This document shows positions 39,057-50,590 of a stretch of 64,000 bases of DNA, piece by piece (the stretch's first letter is position 1; the number at the start of each line of letters is the position of its first letter). Origin of the DNA: Burkholderiales bacterium (lineage in GTDB: Bacteria; Pseudomonadota; Gammaproteobacteria; Burkholderiales; Burkholderiaceae_C); contig JAUVWL010000001.1 of assembly GCA_030604135.1 (NCBI GenBank), positions 1 to 64,000 on the forward strand, read 5' to 3'. The position numbers were made by a program, and so were the translations under genes. The notes beneath the pieces were generated by a model that ran no database searches, had not been told where the DNA came from, and saw nothing but the letters and a program-made list of their open reading frames with translations.

Positions 39057-39998
39057 TCAGCCCGCCAGGGTGTGCAGTGGAATGTCTTTGGCCATGGCCA
39101 GCCGGTCCAGCTGACGTCGTGTCTGGCCGGCGAGAAAAGAGGCAATGGCCTCGTGCGTGGCGGGCTTGAACAAGCTGGCCATGCCCGACATTGGCACGCC
39201 GGCCGCGGCACACAAGGCGGCCGCAAAATGCGGCTCCAGCGCCGCCACGGCGACGCGGCCGTCCTTGCAGGGGTAGACCCGGTAGCCGGCGTGGGCGCCC
39301 CCGACCGCACCCCTGGCCTGCGTCAGTCCCCAGGTGCGGGGCAGGGCGAGCCAGGCGGCCGCGTCCGAGAGGGCGACTTCCTGGAAGACGCCCTGGCCCT
39401 TGCCGCGTTGTACCAACACCGCCTTGAGCACCGCTTCGCTGGCCATCAGGGCGCCACCCATGTCAGCGAACAGGGTCGCTGGAAGGTCCAGACCCGTGAC
39501 CAGCCCGGCATCGGCCAGGTAGGTCAGGTCGTGGCCGGGCTCTTCGGCACGCGCACCGGGCGCACCGACGATGGCCACCACCGACAGCTGCGGATGCGCC
39601 TTGTGCAGCGCTTTCCAGCCCAGGCCGAGCTTGTTCAGCGCCGAAGGCCGGAACGAGGTGAGCAACACGTCGGTGCGCGCCAGTTCCCGCTGCAGCCGGG
39701 CCTGGCCTTTCTCGCTCTTGAGGTCGACGGTCAGCACCCGGATGCCTTCGTGCAGCTGGGCATAGGCCTGAGGGTTGTACTGGCCCATGGGGTCGCCGCT
39801 GGTGCCGGGCGGAAGCCCCTTGGGTGCGGGCGGCTCGGCCTTCACACAGGTGGCACCCATGGACCTCAGGCGCATCAGGGCGGCGGGGCCGGGCAGGTTC
39901 AGGGCCAGGCTGAGCACGCGCACGCCGCGCAGCGGGCTGACCGGCCGGGCGGGCATGGCTGAGGGGGCAGAAGCGGTAGCACGGGCGACGGTGGTCAT
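39057..39998 (-). CDS. CaiB/BaiF family CoA transferase, alpha-methylacyl-CoA racemase-like
   Basis: A 313-aa class III CoA-transferase family member. GVRVLSLALNLPGPAALMRLRSMGATCVKAEPP opens the fold; PGHDLTYLADAG (about His156/Asp157) matches the catalytic His segment of alpha-methylacyl-CoA racemases rather than the Asp of formyl-CoA transferases. That favours epimerisation of 2-methylacyl-CoA during branched fatty-acid breakdown. The start at 39998 is uncertain: no ribosome binding site is evident and an ATG at 39956 or TTG at 40028 is possible. A palindrome 15 bp upstream suggests repression. Confidence 0.88.
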   Translation of the reverse strand: MTTVARATASAPSAMPARPVSPLRGVRVLSLALNLPGPAALMRLRSMGATCVKAEPPAPKGLPPGTSGDPMGQYNPQAYAQLHEGIRVLTVDLKSEKGQARLQRELARTDVLLTSFRPSALNKLGLGWKALHKAHPQLSVVAIVGAPGARAEEPGHDLTYLADAGLVTGLDLPATLFADMGGALMASEAVLKAVLVQRGKGQGVFQEVALSDAAAWLALPRTWGLTQARGAVGGAHAGYRVYPCKDGRVAVAALEPHFAAALCAAAGVPMSGMASLFKPATHEAIASFLAGQTRRQLDRLAMAKDIPLHTLAG

Positions 39999-40012
39999 GG
40001 TGGTGGCGGTGG

Positions 40013-40028
40013 TTGACGTAAACGTCAA
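40013..40028 (-). promoter_or_regulatory. Palindromic operator upstream of the racemase-like gene
   Basis: TTGACGTAAACGTCAA is a near-perfect 16-bp palindrome just ahead of the start codon of the CaiB-like gene. It closely resembles the binding motif I recall for LiuR, the MerR-family regulator of branched-chain amino acid and acyl-CoA degradation in proteobacteria. The regulator gene is not in the window. Confidence 0.6.
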
Positions 40029-40087
40029 TGTACCGCCCCGCGCAGCCGGCCGGAATCAAACCGGCGACAACCCGCTGGTACCGCCAC

Positions 40088-42171
<2,084 letters not shown>

Positions 42172-42174
42172 GGC

Positions 42175-42888
42175 TCAGACGCCCAGATACTGTTCCAGCA
42201 ACCGGGGTTGTCCCAGCAGTTCGTCCGAGCTGCCTTCGAACACCACCTCTCCCTTGACCAGGATGACATTGCGGTCGGTGATCTGGGTGATGTGTTTCCA
42301 GTTCTTGTCGACGATGACGCTGCTGATGCCGCTTTCTCGGATCAGGCCGCAGATGCGCCAGATCTCGCGGGCGATCAAGGGCGCCAGTCCTTCGGTGGCT
42401 TCGTCGAGGATGAGCACGTCCGGGTTGGTCATCAGCGCGCGGCCGATGGTCAGCATCTGCTGCTCACCACCGGACAGCTGCTGTCCACCATGGCCCAGCC
42501 GTTCGGCCAGGCGCGGGAAGGTCTCCAGCACCCGCTCGTAGGTCCAGTCACGTCGCCCCTGCGTGCCGGCCCGGGCTGCCATGACGAGGTTTTCCTTCAC
42601 GCTCAGGTTACCGAAGATGCCGCGCCCCTCCGGCACATAGGCCACACCGAGCCGGGCCACGTCGTAAGGTGTGGCGCCGGTCATCTCTCGACCCTTGATC
42701 TCGACGCGTCCGCCGCTGGGCTTGACCAGGCCCATGATGGATTTGAGCAGCGTGGTCTTGCCCATGCCGTTGCGCCCCATCAGGCCGATGGTCTGCCCCT
42801 GGTCGACGGTGAAGTCGATGCCGCGCAGGATGTGGCTGGCGCCGTAGTGTGTGTTCAGGCCAGTGGCCCGGATCAGTGGCTGGGCCAT
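42175..42888 (-). CDS. livF: Branched-chain amino acid-type ABC transporter ATP-binding protein LivF
   Basis: A 237-aa ABC ATPase. Walker A is GRNGMGKTT, signature QLSGGEQQML, Walker B LILDEATEGLAP. The EATEGL wording and short length are characteristic of LivF. It is the last gene of the five-gene importer operon, and its ATG overlaps the livG stop codon. The transported substrate may be a branched-chain amino acid, but HAAT-family systems also carry urea, amides or aromatic acids. Confidence 0.95.
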   Translation of the reverse strand: MAQPLIRATGLNTHYGASHILRGIDFTVDQGQTIGLMGRNGMGKTTLLKSIMGLVKPSGGRVEIKGREMTGATPYDVARLGVAYVPEGRGIFGNLSVKENLVMAARAGTQGRRDWTYERVLETFPRLAERLGHGGQQLSGGEQQMLTIGRALMTNPDVLILDEATEGLAPLIAREIWRICGLIRESGISSVIVDKNWKHITQITDRNVILVKGEVVFEGSSDELLGQPRLLEQYLGV

Positions 42889-43649
42889 CAGTGCTCCTCT
42901 CCGAGGTAGGCGGCTTGCACCAGCGGATCGGATCGGACCTGCTCGGGTGTCCCGCTGGCGATGACCTGACCGTTGACCATGACCGTGAGCTGGTCGGCCA
43001 GGGCAAAGACGGCGTCCATGTCGTGCTCCACCAGCATCACCGCGTGGTCCTTCTTCAGGCGCTGCAGGAGGGCGACCATGCTTTCGGCCTCGGCCTGCCC
43101 CATGCCGGCCAGCGGTTCGTCCAGCAGCAGCACCGTGGGTTCGGTGGCCAGCGTCATGGCGATCTCCAGCTGTCGCTGTTCCCCGTGGCTGATGGTGGCC
43201 GCCACCGTGCGGGCGCGGTGGGTCAGACCGGCCAGCTCGATGGCGCGCTCACAGCGCTGGTTCACGCGTTCCATGCGGTCGGCTGCGCTGAACCAGTGCA
43301 GCGGGTTCCAGGGCCAGTGGCGCTCGCGCGATTGCGCCGCCAGCCGGACGTTGTCCCACACGGTGAAGGGCAGGAAGATGTTGGTCTTCTGGTAGCTGCG
43401 CCCAAGACCCATGCGCGAAATCGACTCCGGCGCCTGACCTGCGGTCTCCTGACCGTTGAGCCGGATCTGTCCGGAAGTGGGTGGCAGGTCGCCGGACAGC
43501 AGGTTGGTCAGGGTGGATTTGCCCGCGCCATTGGGGCCGATGACCGCATGGATGCGGTCGCGGAACAGATCGACCGACACGTCGTTGACGGCGGCCAGAC
43601 CACCGAAGCGCTTGGTCAGGTGCTGGGCGGAGAGCAGGAGGTCGCTCAT
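42888..43649 (-). CDS. livG: Branched-chain amino acid-type ABC transporter ATP-binding protein LivG
   Basis: A 253-aa ABC ATPase. Walker A is GPNGAGKST, signature ISHGEQRQLEIAM, Walker B LLLDEPLAGMG; the GMG after the Walker B is LivG-type, as is the C-terminal SDPLVQAAYLGEEH. GGAG lies upstream of the ATG at 43649. Its start codon overlaps the livM stop. It pairs with LivF to energise the LivHM permease. Confidence 0.95.
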   Translation of the reverse strand: MSDLLLSAQHLTKRFGGLAAVNDVSVDLFRDRIHAVIGPNGAGKSTLTNLLSGDLPPTSGQIRLNGQETAGQAPESISRMGLGRSYQKTNIFLPFTVWDNVRLAAQSRERHWPWNPLHWFSAADRMERVNQRCERAIELAGLTHRARTVAATISHGEQRQLEIAMTLATEPTVLLLDEPLAGMGQAEAESMVALLQRLKKDHAVMLVEHDMDAVFALADQLTVMVNGQVIASGTPEQVRSDPLVQAAYLGEEH

Positions 43650-44635
43650 CGCGTGCCTCCCTTGTTGCGTCCGAACAGCTTCTCGCCCAGGCCGAGCAGA
43701 CCGCGTGGTGCCACGATCACCACCAGGACAATGAAGCCGCCCATGAGCAGTTGCCAGTGCTTGGTGACATCCTTGAAGAAGTGCATCACGTACTCGAAGG
43801 CAAAGGCGCCGACGATGGCACCGGCGAAGTTGCCCATGCCCCCGAGGATCACCATCATGATGGCGTGGGCGCTCATGTGAAAGCCCATCAGCTCGGGGTT
43901 CATGAAACCGGTCTGGGCGGCCCACAGGTAGCCGGCCACACCGGCCAGGGTGCCAGCCAGGGTGAAGGCGGCCAGTTTGTAGCCGAAGGTGCCGTAGCCG
44001 ACGGCCCGCATGCGGTGCTCGTTGACCCGGATGCCCGAGAGCGCACGCCCGAAAGGCGAGAACAGCACGCGCCGAAGCAGCAGGTAGACGCCGATCAGAG
44101 CCACCAGGGTGAAGTAGTAGAAGTGGGTCCGGTTCTCCAGATCGAGCCCGATGGCAGTCGCATCGGGGCGGAAATAGACGTAGATGCCATCCGATCCGCC
44201 GAGTGCCTTGTTGTCGAAGAACAGGAAGTAGATCATCTGCGCAAAGGCCATGGTCACCATGATGAAGTAGATGCCATGGGTGCGAACCACGAAGAAGCCG
44301 ATCACCAGCGCCGCCAGGCCCGAGGCGGCAGCCGCTACCGGCAGGCTCCACCACAGCGACACCGGGTGGTCGGCCGGTGTCATGAACGCCAGTGCATAGC
44401 CTGCCAGACCGAAGAAGGCGGCGTGCCCCAGGGAGACCAGACCGGTCACGCCCTGCAGCAGGTCGAGGCTCATGGCAAAAATCGCCAGGATCATCATCTG
44501 CGTCAGCATCTGCAGGTAGAAGTCCCGGCCGTCGACCGGCACAAACGGGAACGCGGCCAGCGCCAGCGCGCCCAGTCCGAGCAGGACCTGAACACCAGCG
44601 GGCAGTTTTTCAAGGGTGGCTTTGGGTGAACTCAT
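43646..44635 (-). CDS. livM: Branched-chain amino acid-type ABC transporter permease LivM
   Basis: A 329-aa inner-membrane permease with about 9-10 TM helices. It has the LivM signatures LDLLQGVTGLVSLGHAAFFGLAGY, FFVVRTHGIYFIMVTMAFAQ and SPFGRALSGIRVNEHRMRAVGY. It overlaps livG by 4 bp and follows livH by 10 bp, so all are one transcript. It forms a heterodimer with LivH. Confidence 0.95.
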   Translation of the reverse strand: MSSPKATLEKLPAGVQVLLGLGALALAAFPFVPVDGRDFYLQMLTQMMILAIFAMSLDLLQGVTGLVSLGHAAFFGLAGYALAFMTPADHPVSLWWSLPVAAAASGLAALVIGFFVVRTHGIYFIMVTMAFAQMIYFLFFDNKALGGSDGIYVYFRPDATAIGLDLENRTHFYYFTLVALIGVYLLLRRVLFSPFGRALSGIRVNEHRMRAVGYGTFGYKLAAFTLAGTLAGVAGYLWAAQTGFMNPELMGFHMSAHAIMMVILGGMGNFAGAIVGAFAFEYVMHFFKDVTKHWQLLMGGFIVLVVIVAPRGLLGLGEKLFGRNKGGTR

Positions 44636-44645
44636 GGTGGCGGGG

Positions 44646-45509
44646 TCACTGTTTGAACAGGCCTTCGGGTTTGTAGAGCAGCACCAGGGCCATCAGCATG
44701 TACACGGCCATCCCGGCGATCTGGGGCACCAGCACCTTGCCGAAGGTGTCGACCAGTCCCACCAGCAGCGCCGCCACCAGGGCGCCGCGCACCGATCCGA
44801 TGCCACCGATCACCACCACCACAAAACACATGATCAGCACCGAACCACCCATGCCCGGGTAGACGCTGGCGATGGGGGAGGCGATCATGCCAGCAATGGC
44901 GGCCAGACCCACGCCCAGAGCGAACACCACGCCGTGGATGAGGCGGATGTTGATGCCCAGAGCCTCGGTCATTTCGCGGTTGAAGGCACCCGCGCGGATC
45001 TTCATGCCCAGACGTGTCTTGCTGATCAGCAGGTACAGCCCGATGGCCAGGGCGATACAGATGCCGGACATCACCAGGCGGTAGATCGGGTAGGACAGGG
45101 TGTCGGTGAGCGGAATCGACCAGTTGAGCAACTCGGGCACCTGCACCGCATGGACGTCGTCGCCCCAGAGGATGGAGCGCAGCTCTTCGAAGATGTAGAT
45201 CAGGCCGAAGGTCAGCAAGACCTGATCGAGGTGATCCCGGTGGTAGAAGAAGCGGAACAGGCCCCACTCCAGCAGCCACCCCAGCACCACCGCCAGCACG
45301 GTGCCCAGAAGGATCGCCAGCACGAGACTGTCGAGCTGGGCGGTGAAGAACCAGGCCATGTAGGCGCCCAGCATGTAGAAACTGCCATGGGCCAGGTTGA
45401 CCACACCCATGATGCCAAAGATCAGCGTCAGGCCGGCAGCCAGCATGAACAGCAGCAAACCATACTGGATGCTGTTGAGCAACTGGATCAGAAAATTGGC
45501 GAAATCCAT
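44646..45509 (-). CDS. livH: Branched-chain amino acid-type ABC transporter permease LivH
   Basis: A 287-aa permease with about 8 TM helices. It starts MDFANFLIQLLNSIQYGLLL and continues with FGIMGVVNLAHGSFYMLGAY and AGAFNREMTEALGINI, all typical of LivH. It lies downstream of the binding-protein gene across an 80-bp spacer carrying a strong hairpin and upstream of livM. Confidence 0.95.
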   Translation of the reverse strand: MDFANFLIQLLNSIQYGLLLFMLAAGLTLIFGIMGVVNLAHGSFYMLGAYMAWFFTAQLDSLVLAILLGTVLAVVLGWLLEWGLFRFFYHRDHLDQVLLTFGLIYIFEELRSILWGDDVHAVQVPELLNWSIPLTDTLSYPIYRLVMSGICIALAIGLYLLISKTRLGMKIRAGAFNREMTEALGINIRLIHGVVFALGVGLAAIAGMIASPIASVYPGMGGSVLIMCFVVVVIGGIGSVRGALVAALLVGLVDTFGKVLVPQIAGMAVYMLMALVLLYKPEGLFKQ

Positions 45510-45542
45510 GGGAGGCAGGGGCTAGCGGGCGCGCAGAAAATC

Positions 45543-45566
45543 CCGGGAGCCCTCACGGGCTCCCGG
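45543..45566 (-). other. Intra-operon hairpin between livK and livH
   Basis: CCGGGAGCCC-tcac-GGGCTCCCGG, a perfect 10-bp stem. On the minus strand it is followed by gattttct. Such hairpins between a binding-protein gene and its permease genes commonly stabilise the upstream mRNA and reduce read-through, raising the binding protein over the membrane parts. Confidence 0.75.
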
Positions 45567-45588
45567 ACGGGCTAGGATGACAGGGGTT

Positions 45589-46776
45589 TCAGGCCATGCG
45601 GCAGCCCGTGCCCGGGTCGGCCACCGCCCGGGCCGCGATGCCGATCACCTTGTTCTCGCGGTTTTCCACCTGGCGCAGGTACATGTCCTGAATCGGATTG
45701 TGCGAGGGGCTCATCTTCCACTTGCCCCGCGGGCTGTCGATTTCGGCGCCACGCATGGCCGCCTGCAAGGCCTGCTTGTTGCCAAAGTCACCGCGCACGG
45801 CGTTGGCGCCCTGGATCAGCAGGAGGCCGGTGTCGTAGCCCTGAACCGCATACACATCGGGCTGCATCTTGAAGGTCTTGGCATATTCCAGACGGAAGGC
45901 CTTGTTGCGCGGCGTGTCCAGCGAGTCGCTGTAGTGCATGGTGGTCAGCACACCGTTGGCCGCATCGCCTGCGGCATCCAGCACACCCTCGGTCAGGAAC
46001 CCGGACCCATACAGCTGGATGCTGCGCGACAGGCCGGCCGCATGGTAGTCGCGCAGGAACTTGGCGGCGCCACCACCGGCAAAGAAGCAGGCCACCGCGT
46101 CCGGCCGCAGGGAAGCGATCTCGGTCAGCAAGGCCTGGAACTCGACGTTGGGGAAGGGCAGCCCCAGCTTGCGGATGATGGTGCCACCCGCTTCGGTGTA
46201 GCTCTTCTCGAAGCCCTCGAAGGCCTCGTCGCCGGCGGCGTAGTTCCAGGTGATCCACACGGCCCGCTTGTGGCCGCGGTCGACCATGGGCTTGCCCAGG
46301 GCCAGTGTGGGTTGTGAGTTGGAGAAAGAGGTGCGGAAGACGTTCGGAGCGCACTGTTGCCGGGTGGCGACGTGCACGCCGGCGTTCGGGATCAGGTTGA
46401 GCACTCCGCTTTCGCGAGCGACGCGGTGGATGCCCATCTGCACACCCGAGTGAACTGTGCCCACCAGCACGTCAACGCGGTCGCGCTGCACCAGACGGGT
46501 GGCGTTCTCGATGCCCTTGGCCGGGTTGGACTCATCGTCAACCTTGAAGAATTCCACTTCGCGGCCACCCAGCTTGCCGCCTTGCTCATTGAGCGCCATG
46601 CGAAAGCCGTTTTCAATGGCCACACCCAACTGGGCAAAGGTGCCGGTGTAGGGCAGCATGAATCCGACTCGCAACTTGTCGGATTGAGCGCGAACAATCT
46701 GCGGCAGCAGCAGGCCGGTGGATGCGGCGCCGATCACGGCGGCACTGCGGGTCAGGACGAGGCGGCGGGTGGTCAT
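45589..46776 (-). CDS. livK: ABC transporter substrate-binding protein, LivK/HAAT family
   Basis: A 395-aa periplasmic binding protein of Periplasmic_Binding_6 type. The signal peptide has TTRR, then a hydrophobic core, with cleavage after IVRAQ. The mature part begins KLRVGFMLPYTGTFAQLG, typical of the family, and continues with VLVGTVHSG and NLIPNAG. AAGGAG at 46787 fixes the ATG at 46776. It is the first gene of livKHMGF. The ligand cannot be named; location next to pobA makes an aromatic or branched acid conceivable. Confidence 0.93.
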   Translation of the reverse strand: MTTRRLVLTRSAAVIGAASTGLLLPQIVRAQSDKLRVGFMLPYTGTFAQLGVAIENGFRMALNEQGGKLGGREVEFFKVDDESNPAKGIENATRLVQRDRVDVLVGTVHSGVQMGIHRVARESGVLNLIPNAGVHVATRQQCAPNVFRTSFSNSQPTLALGKPMVDRGHKRAVWITWNYAAGDEAFEGFEKSYTEAGGTIIRKLGLPFPNVEFQALLTEIASLRPDAVACFFAGGGAAKFLRDYHAAGLSRSIQLYGSGFLTEGVLDAAGDAANGVLTTMHYSDSLDTPRNKAFRLEYAKTFKMQPDVYAVQGYDTGLLLIQGANAVRGDFGNKQALQAAMRGAEIDSPRGKWKMSPSHNPIQDMYLRQVENRENKVIGIAARAVADPGTGCRMA

Positions 46777-46930
46777 GCAGGGTCTCCTTAGGTGGGAAGC
46801 GAACCTCTTCACTGTAGGCCGCCATCACCGGTCTTGGCGATCCAGACTTACCCGTACTTGAGGCATCAAATATTTACGACTGAATAAATGATGCGATACG
46901 GATCGGGGCGAGGATCTGACGGTGATGCGC

Positions 46931-46958
46931 TATAGTGCAATTCTGATAATGCACTATA
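46931..46958. promoter_or_regulatory. Inverted repeat upstream of the liv operon
   Basis: TATAGTGCA (46931-46939) and TGCACTATA (46950-46958) are perfect 9-bp arms with a 10-bp spacer. A third partial element, TATTGCAT, follows to 46964. The arms resemble the TGCA-type half-sites of NtrC boxes, but the match is loose. It lies about 155 bp upstream of livK in a 306-bp spacer (46777-47082) that otherwise shows only AT-rich promoter-like DNA. Confidence 0.55.
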
Positions 46959-47082
46959 TTGCATCTTCTGTGATGTCATCTCAGTGCTTACCCTAGGAAT
47001 CTGCGCATGACCATGTTTGAGCGCTTGCTGCCTGCGCCGCGGTCGCGGGGCAGGCGGGCTCCGTCAAGAGTTGGAGGTTGGT

Positions 47083-47505
47083 TCAGGCAGGGTCGTTCGG
47101 CTTCGGTCGGGCCGGCAGCTCGATGACCAGTTCGCGAAGCAGACCACCCGCCTCCACAGACCCTTTGATGTTGCCTTCGCCCTGGATGCGACGTTCACAA
47201 AGCGCCTTGTCCTCGTCCGGCAGCCGCTGACAACGCTGCACGGCGTTCGCCTGCAACTGATCGGGGTCGGGTGCCGCCGGGCGCATTCCCTTCAGCGCTT
47301 CCGCCCGGACGGCTCCTGCCTCTCTGAGGCAGGAGGAGCGCTCGTGCATGGATGCACTGTCCATGCAGGCTGCACGATCTTGCTGGAAAAGGGCTTCAAT
47401 GTCAGTCTTAGACGGTGAGTTGTCGGCCCATGTGGTCTGCGCCATGGCCAGTGTGGTGGCGCAGGCCAGCATTCCGCGGGACAGGGGGCTGGACAAGAGC
47501 GACAT
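47083..47505 (-). CDS. Small exported protein of unknown function
   Basis: A 140-aa protein with a signal peptide (about 1-27, ending TTWA). The mature part is charged and contains four Cys: AACMDS, SSCLRE, QRCQRL and ALCERR. These could form two disulfides, with the spacing C-x10-C and C-x10-C. CAGGAG precedes the ATG at 47505. I do not recognise a family. It stands alone between the liv operon and two tRNA genes. Confidence 0.75.
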   Translation of the reverse strand: MSLLSSPLSRGMLACATTLAMAQTTWADNSPSKTDIEALFQQDRAACMDSASMHERSSCLREAGAVRAEALKGMRPAAPDPDQLQANAVQRCQRLPDEDKALCERRIQGEGNIKGSVEAGGLLRELVIELPARPKPNDPA

Positions 47506-47770
47506 GGGTTCTCCTGAATCTGGCGGGGTGGGGACGAGGCACCAGAATGCCGACAGGAATCGCACCGGTTGGCGCCCAATCGCGGGGTTGGCGTGACGCG
47601 TGCCTGCACTCAGATGCGTGCTGAGGTTGTGACCGGTGCAAAGGCCAAAAGTTTCCCAGAGGCACAATGACCAACCCCTTCGCAAAGGGCTCTTGCCCCA
47701 CCCGGTCAGGCTTGCTCCGGTGGTGGGTTCAGGCTGGTGGTGCCCGGTTGGCCGGACAGGCCATGTGCTG

Positions 47771-47847
47771 TGGCCTGCCCGGAGGGACTCGAACCCCCGA
47801 CCTGCTGCTTAGAAGGCAGCTGCTCTATCCAGTTGAGCTACGGGCAG
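47771..47847 (-). tRNA. tRNA-Arg (anticodon TCT)
   Basis: A 77-nt gene with encoded CCA. The acceptor arms CTGCCCG and CGGGCAG pair perfectly. The D-arm region is TAGCTCAACTGGATAGAGC, the anticodon loop CTTCTAA gives TCT, and the T-loop is GTTCGAGTC. The flanks 47506-47770 hold no other gene. Confidence 0.96.
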
Positions 47848-47874
47848 ACGTTCACGGCGGTGCTGCCGTGAAGG

Positions 47875-47903
47875 ACAAAAGGCCCACGCAGTGGGCCTTT
47901 TGT
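47875..47903. terminator. Bidirectional hairpin between two tRNA genes
   Basis: ACAAAAGGCCCAC-gca-GTGGGCCTTTTGT is a perfect 13-bp stem with A- and T-rich edges, so it can terminate in either direction. It separates tRNA-Pro from tRNA-Arg, which are both on the minus strand. A second hairpin, TTCACGGC-ggtgct-GCCGTGAA, lies at 47851-47872. Confidence 0.85.
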
Positions 47904-47910
47904 TGTGGGG

Positions 47911-47987
47911 TGGTCGGAGCGGCGGGATTCGAACTCGCGACCCTCTGCTCCCAAAGCAGATGCGCTACCAGGCTGCGCTACGCTCCG
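47911..47987 (-). tRNA. tRNA-Pro (anticodon TGG)
   Basis: A 77-nt gene with encoded CCA. The acceptor arms CGGAGCG and CGCTCCG pair perfectly. The D-arm is TAGCGCAGCCTGGTAGCGC, the anticodon loop TTTGGGA gives TGG, and the T-loop is GTTCGAATC. Confidence 0.97.
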
Positions 47988-48081
47988 ACGTAATCTGGCA
48001 TTGTACCTGTTCGGGAAGCGCTCTCGTGCACCCGTCCAAAAGATTGTTCACCCGACTGCCGGTGGCGCGACCCATTGCCTC

Positions 48082-49341
<1,260 letters not shown>

Positions 49342-49386
49342 GGTGGTCCTTCCGTGGTGAATCGGTGTCGTGGGTGAAGTGGAGGG

Positions 49387-50472
49387 TCAGTGGCGGCGGG
49401 CAAAGTCCCAGGCCAGTTCGGCCAGCGGGCGGGCGCCGGCGGCCGAGGACACGGCCTGAGCGCTGGATGCGGTGCCCATTTCGACGCGCTTGGCGATGCC
49501 TTGCAGGATGGCCGCCAGACGGAACAGGTTGTAGGCCAGGTAGAAGTTCCAGTCCGCCTTGAGCTGCTCGGGTGTCGCGAAGCCCGTGCGTTCGCAGTAG
49601 CGTGCGATGTAGTCGTCCTCTTGCGGAATGCCCAGGGACTTCACGTCCAGGCCTCCGATGCCCCTGAAGGCGCCTGGCGGGATGTGCCAGGCCATGCAGT
49701 GGTAACTGAAATCGGCCAGCGGATGGCCCAGCGTGGACAGCTCCCAGTCCAGAATGGCCAGCACCCGGGGCTCGGTCGGGTGGAACATCAGATTGTCCAG
49801 CCGGTAGTCCCCATGCACGATGGACACCAGCGATTCGTCCCGCGCCATGGCCGGTATGTGTTCGGGCAGCCAGGCCATCAACTCATCCATGGCCGGGATC
49901 GGCTGGGTGATCGAGGCCGTGTACTGCTTGCTCCAGCGACCGATCTGGCGCTCGAAATAGTTGCCCGGCTTGCCGTAGTCACCCAGCCCGATGTCGGCGG
50001 GCCGCACCGAGTGCAGCGCCGCCATCACCCGGTTCATTTCGTCGTAGATGGCGCCACGTTCTTCGAGGCTCATGTCAGGCAGCGACTGGTCCCACATGAC
50101 ACGGCCTTCAACGCACTCCATGATGTAGAAAGCGCGACCGATCACAGCCTCGTCTTCGCACAGCACATGCATCTTCGCCACTGGAACGGGCGTCTGCCGC
50201 AAGGCACTCATGACACGAAACTCGCGCTCAATGGCGTGCGCCGAGGGCAGCAGCTTGGCCACCGGGCCGGGCTTGGCCCGCATCACGTACCGGCGTGTCG
50301 GCGTGATCAGCTTGTAGGTGGGGTTGGACTGCCCACCCTTGAACATCTCGACGCTCAGCGGGCCCTGAAAGCCGTCGAGGTTTTGCGCCAGCCAGGTCTG
50401 CAAGGCCTGGACGTCGAAAGCGTGCTGCGCCGATACCGGCCGCGTGCCGGTGAATGCTTGGGTGTCGGTCAT
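49387..50472 (-). CDS. Aminoglycoside-phosphotransferase-like kinase (ACAD10-type phosphotransferase)
   Basis: A 361-aa protein with the APH/choline-kinase fold. Nucleotide loop FKGGQSNPTYKL near 47, Brenner motif SIVHGDYRLDNLMFH near 213-227 with catalytic Asp, and metal-binding ILDWELSTLGHPLADF near 236. Relatives phosphorylate hydroxyacyl-CoA substrates before elimination by the partner dehydrogenase. The two are adjacent (45-bp gap), so a shared hydroxyacyl-CoA pathway is inferred, not antibiotic resistance. ATG at 50472 chosen. Confidence 0.92.
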   Translation of the reverse strand: MTDTQAFTGTRPVSAQHAFDVQALQTWLAQNLDGFQGPLSVEMFKGGQSNPTYKLITPTRRYVMRAKPGPVAKLLPSAHAIEREFRVMSALRQTPVPVAKMHVLCEDEAVIGRAFYIMECVEGRVMWDQSLPDMSLEERGAIYDEMNRVMAALHSVRPADIGLGDYGKPGNYFERQIGRWSKQYTASITQPIPAMDELMAWLPEHIPAMARDESLVSIVHGDYRLDNLMFHPTEPRVLAILDWELSTLGHPLADFSYHCMAWHIPPGAFRGIGGLDVKSLGIPQEDDYIARYCERTGFATPEQLKADWNFYLAYNLFRLAAILQGIAKRVEMGTASSAQAVSSAAGARPLAELAWDFARRH

Positions 50473-50590
50473 GGCGTGATCGGTGAAGGTGGGTGTGGAT
50501 CCTTCGCGCGGGTGTGGCCGCGCACCGGGACACGGAGTGCGCAGGCTGCCGCTGGCGCACACCTTGCCCGAGCCGATGACCGCGGTGGGT

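Noticed and set aside
44616..45575. Long His/Gln-rich frame opposite livM and livH.
   Set aside because: Antisense to two permease genes; composition is typical of the complementary strand of hydrophobic coding DNA.
47771..47987. Integration (attachment) site at the tRNA genes.
   Set aside because: No integrase, no direct repeat of a tRNA 3' end and no foreign-looking DNA nearby.
49387..50472. Antibiotic-resistance aminoglycoside phosphotransferase.
   Set aside because: Family resemblance is to ACAD10-type kinases, and the partner dehydrogenase is adjacent; nothing suggests resistance.
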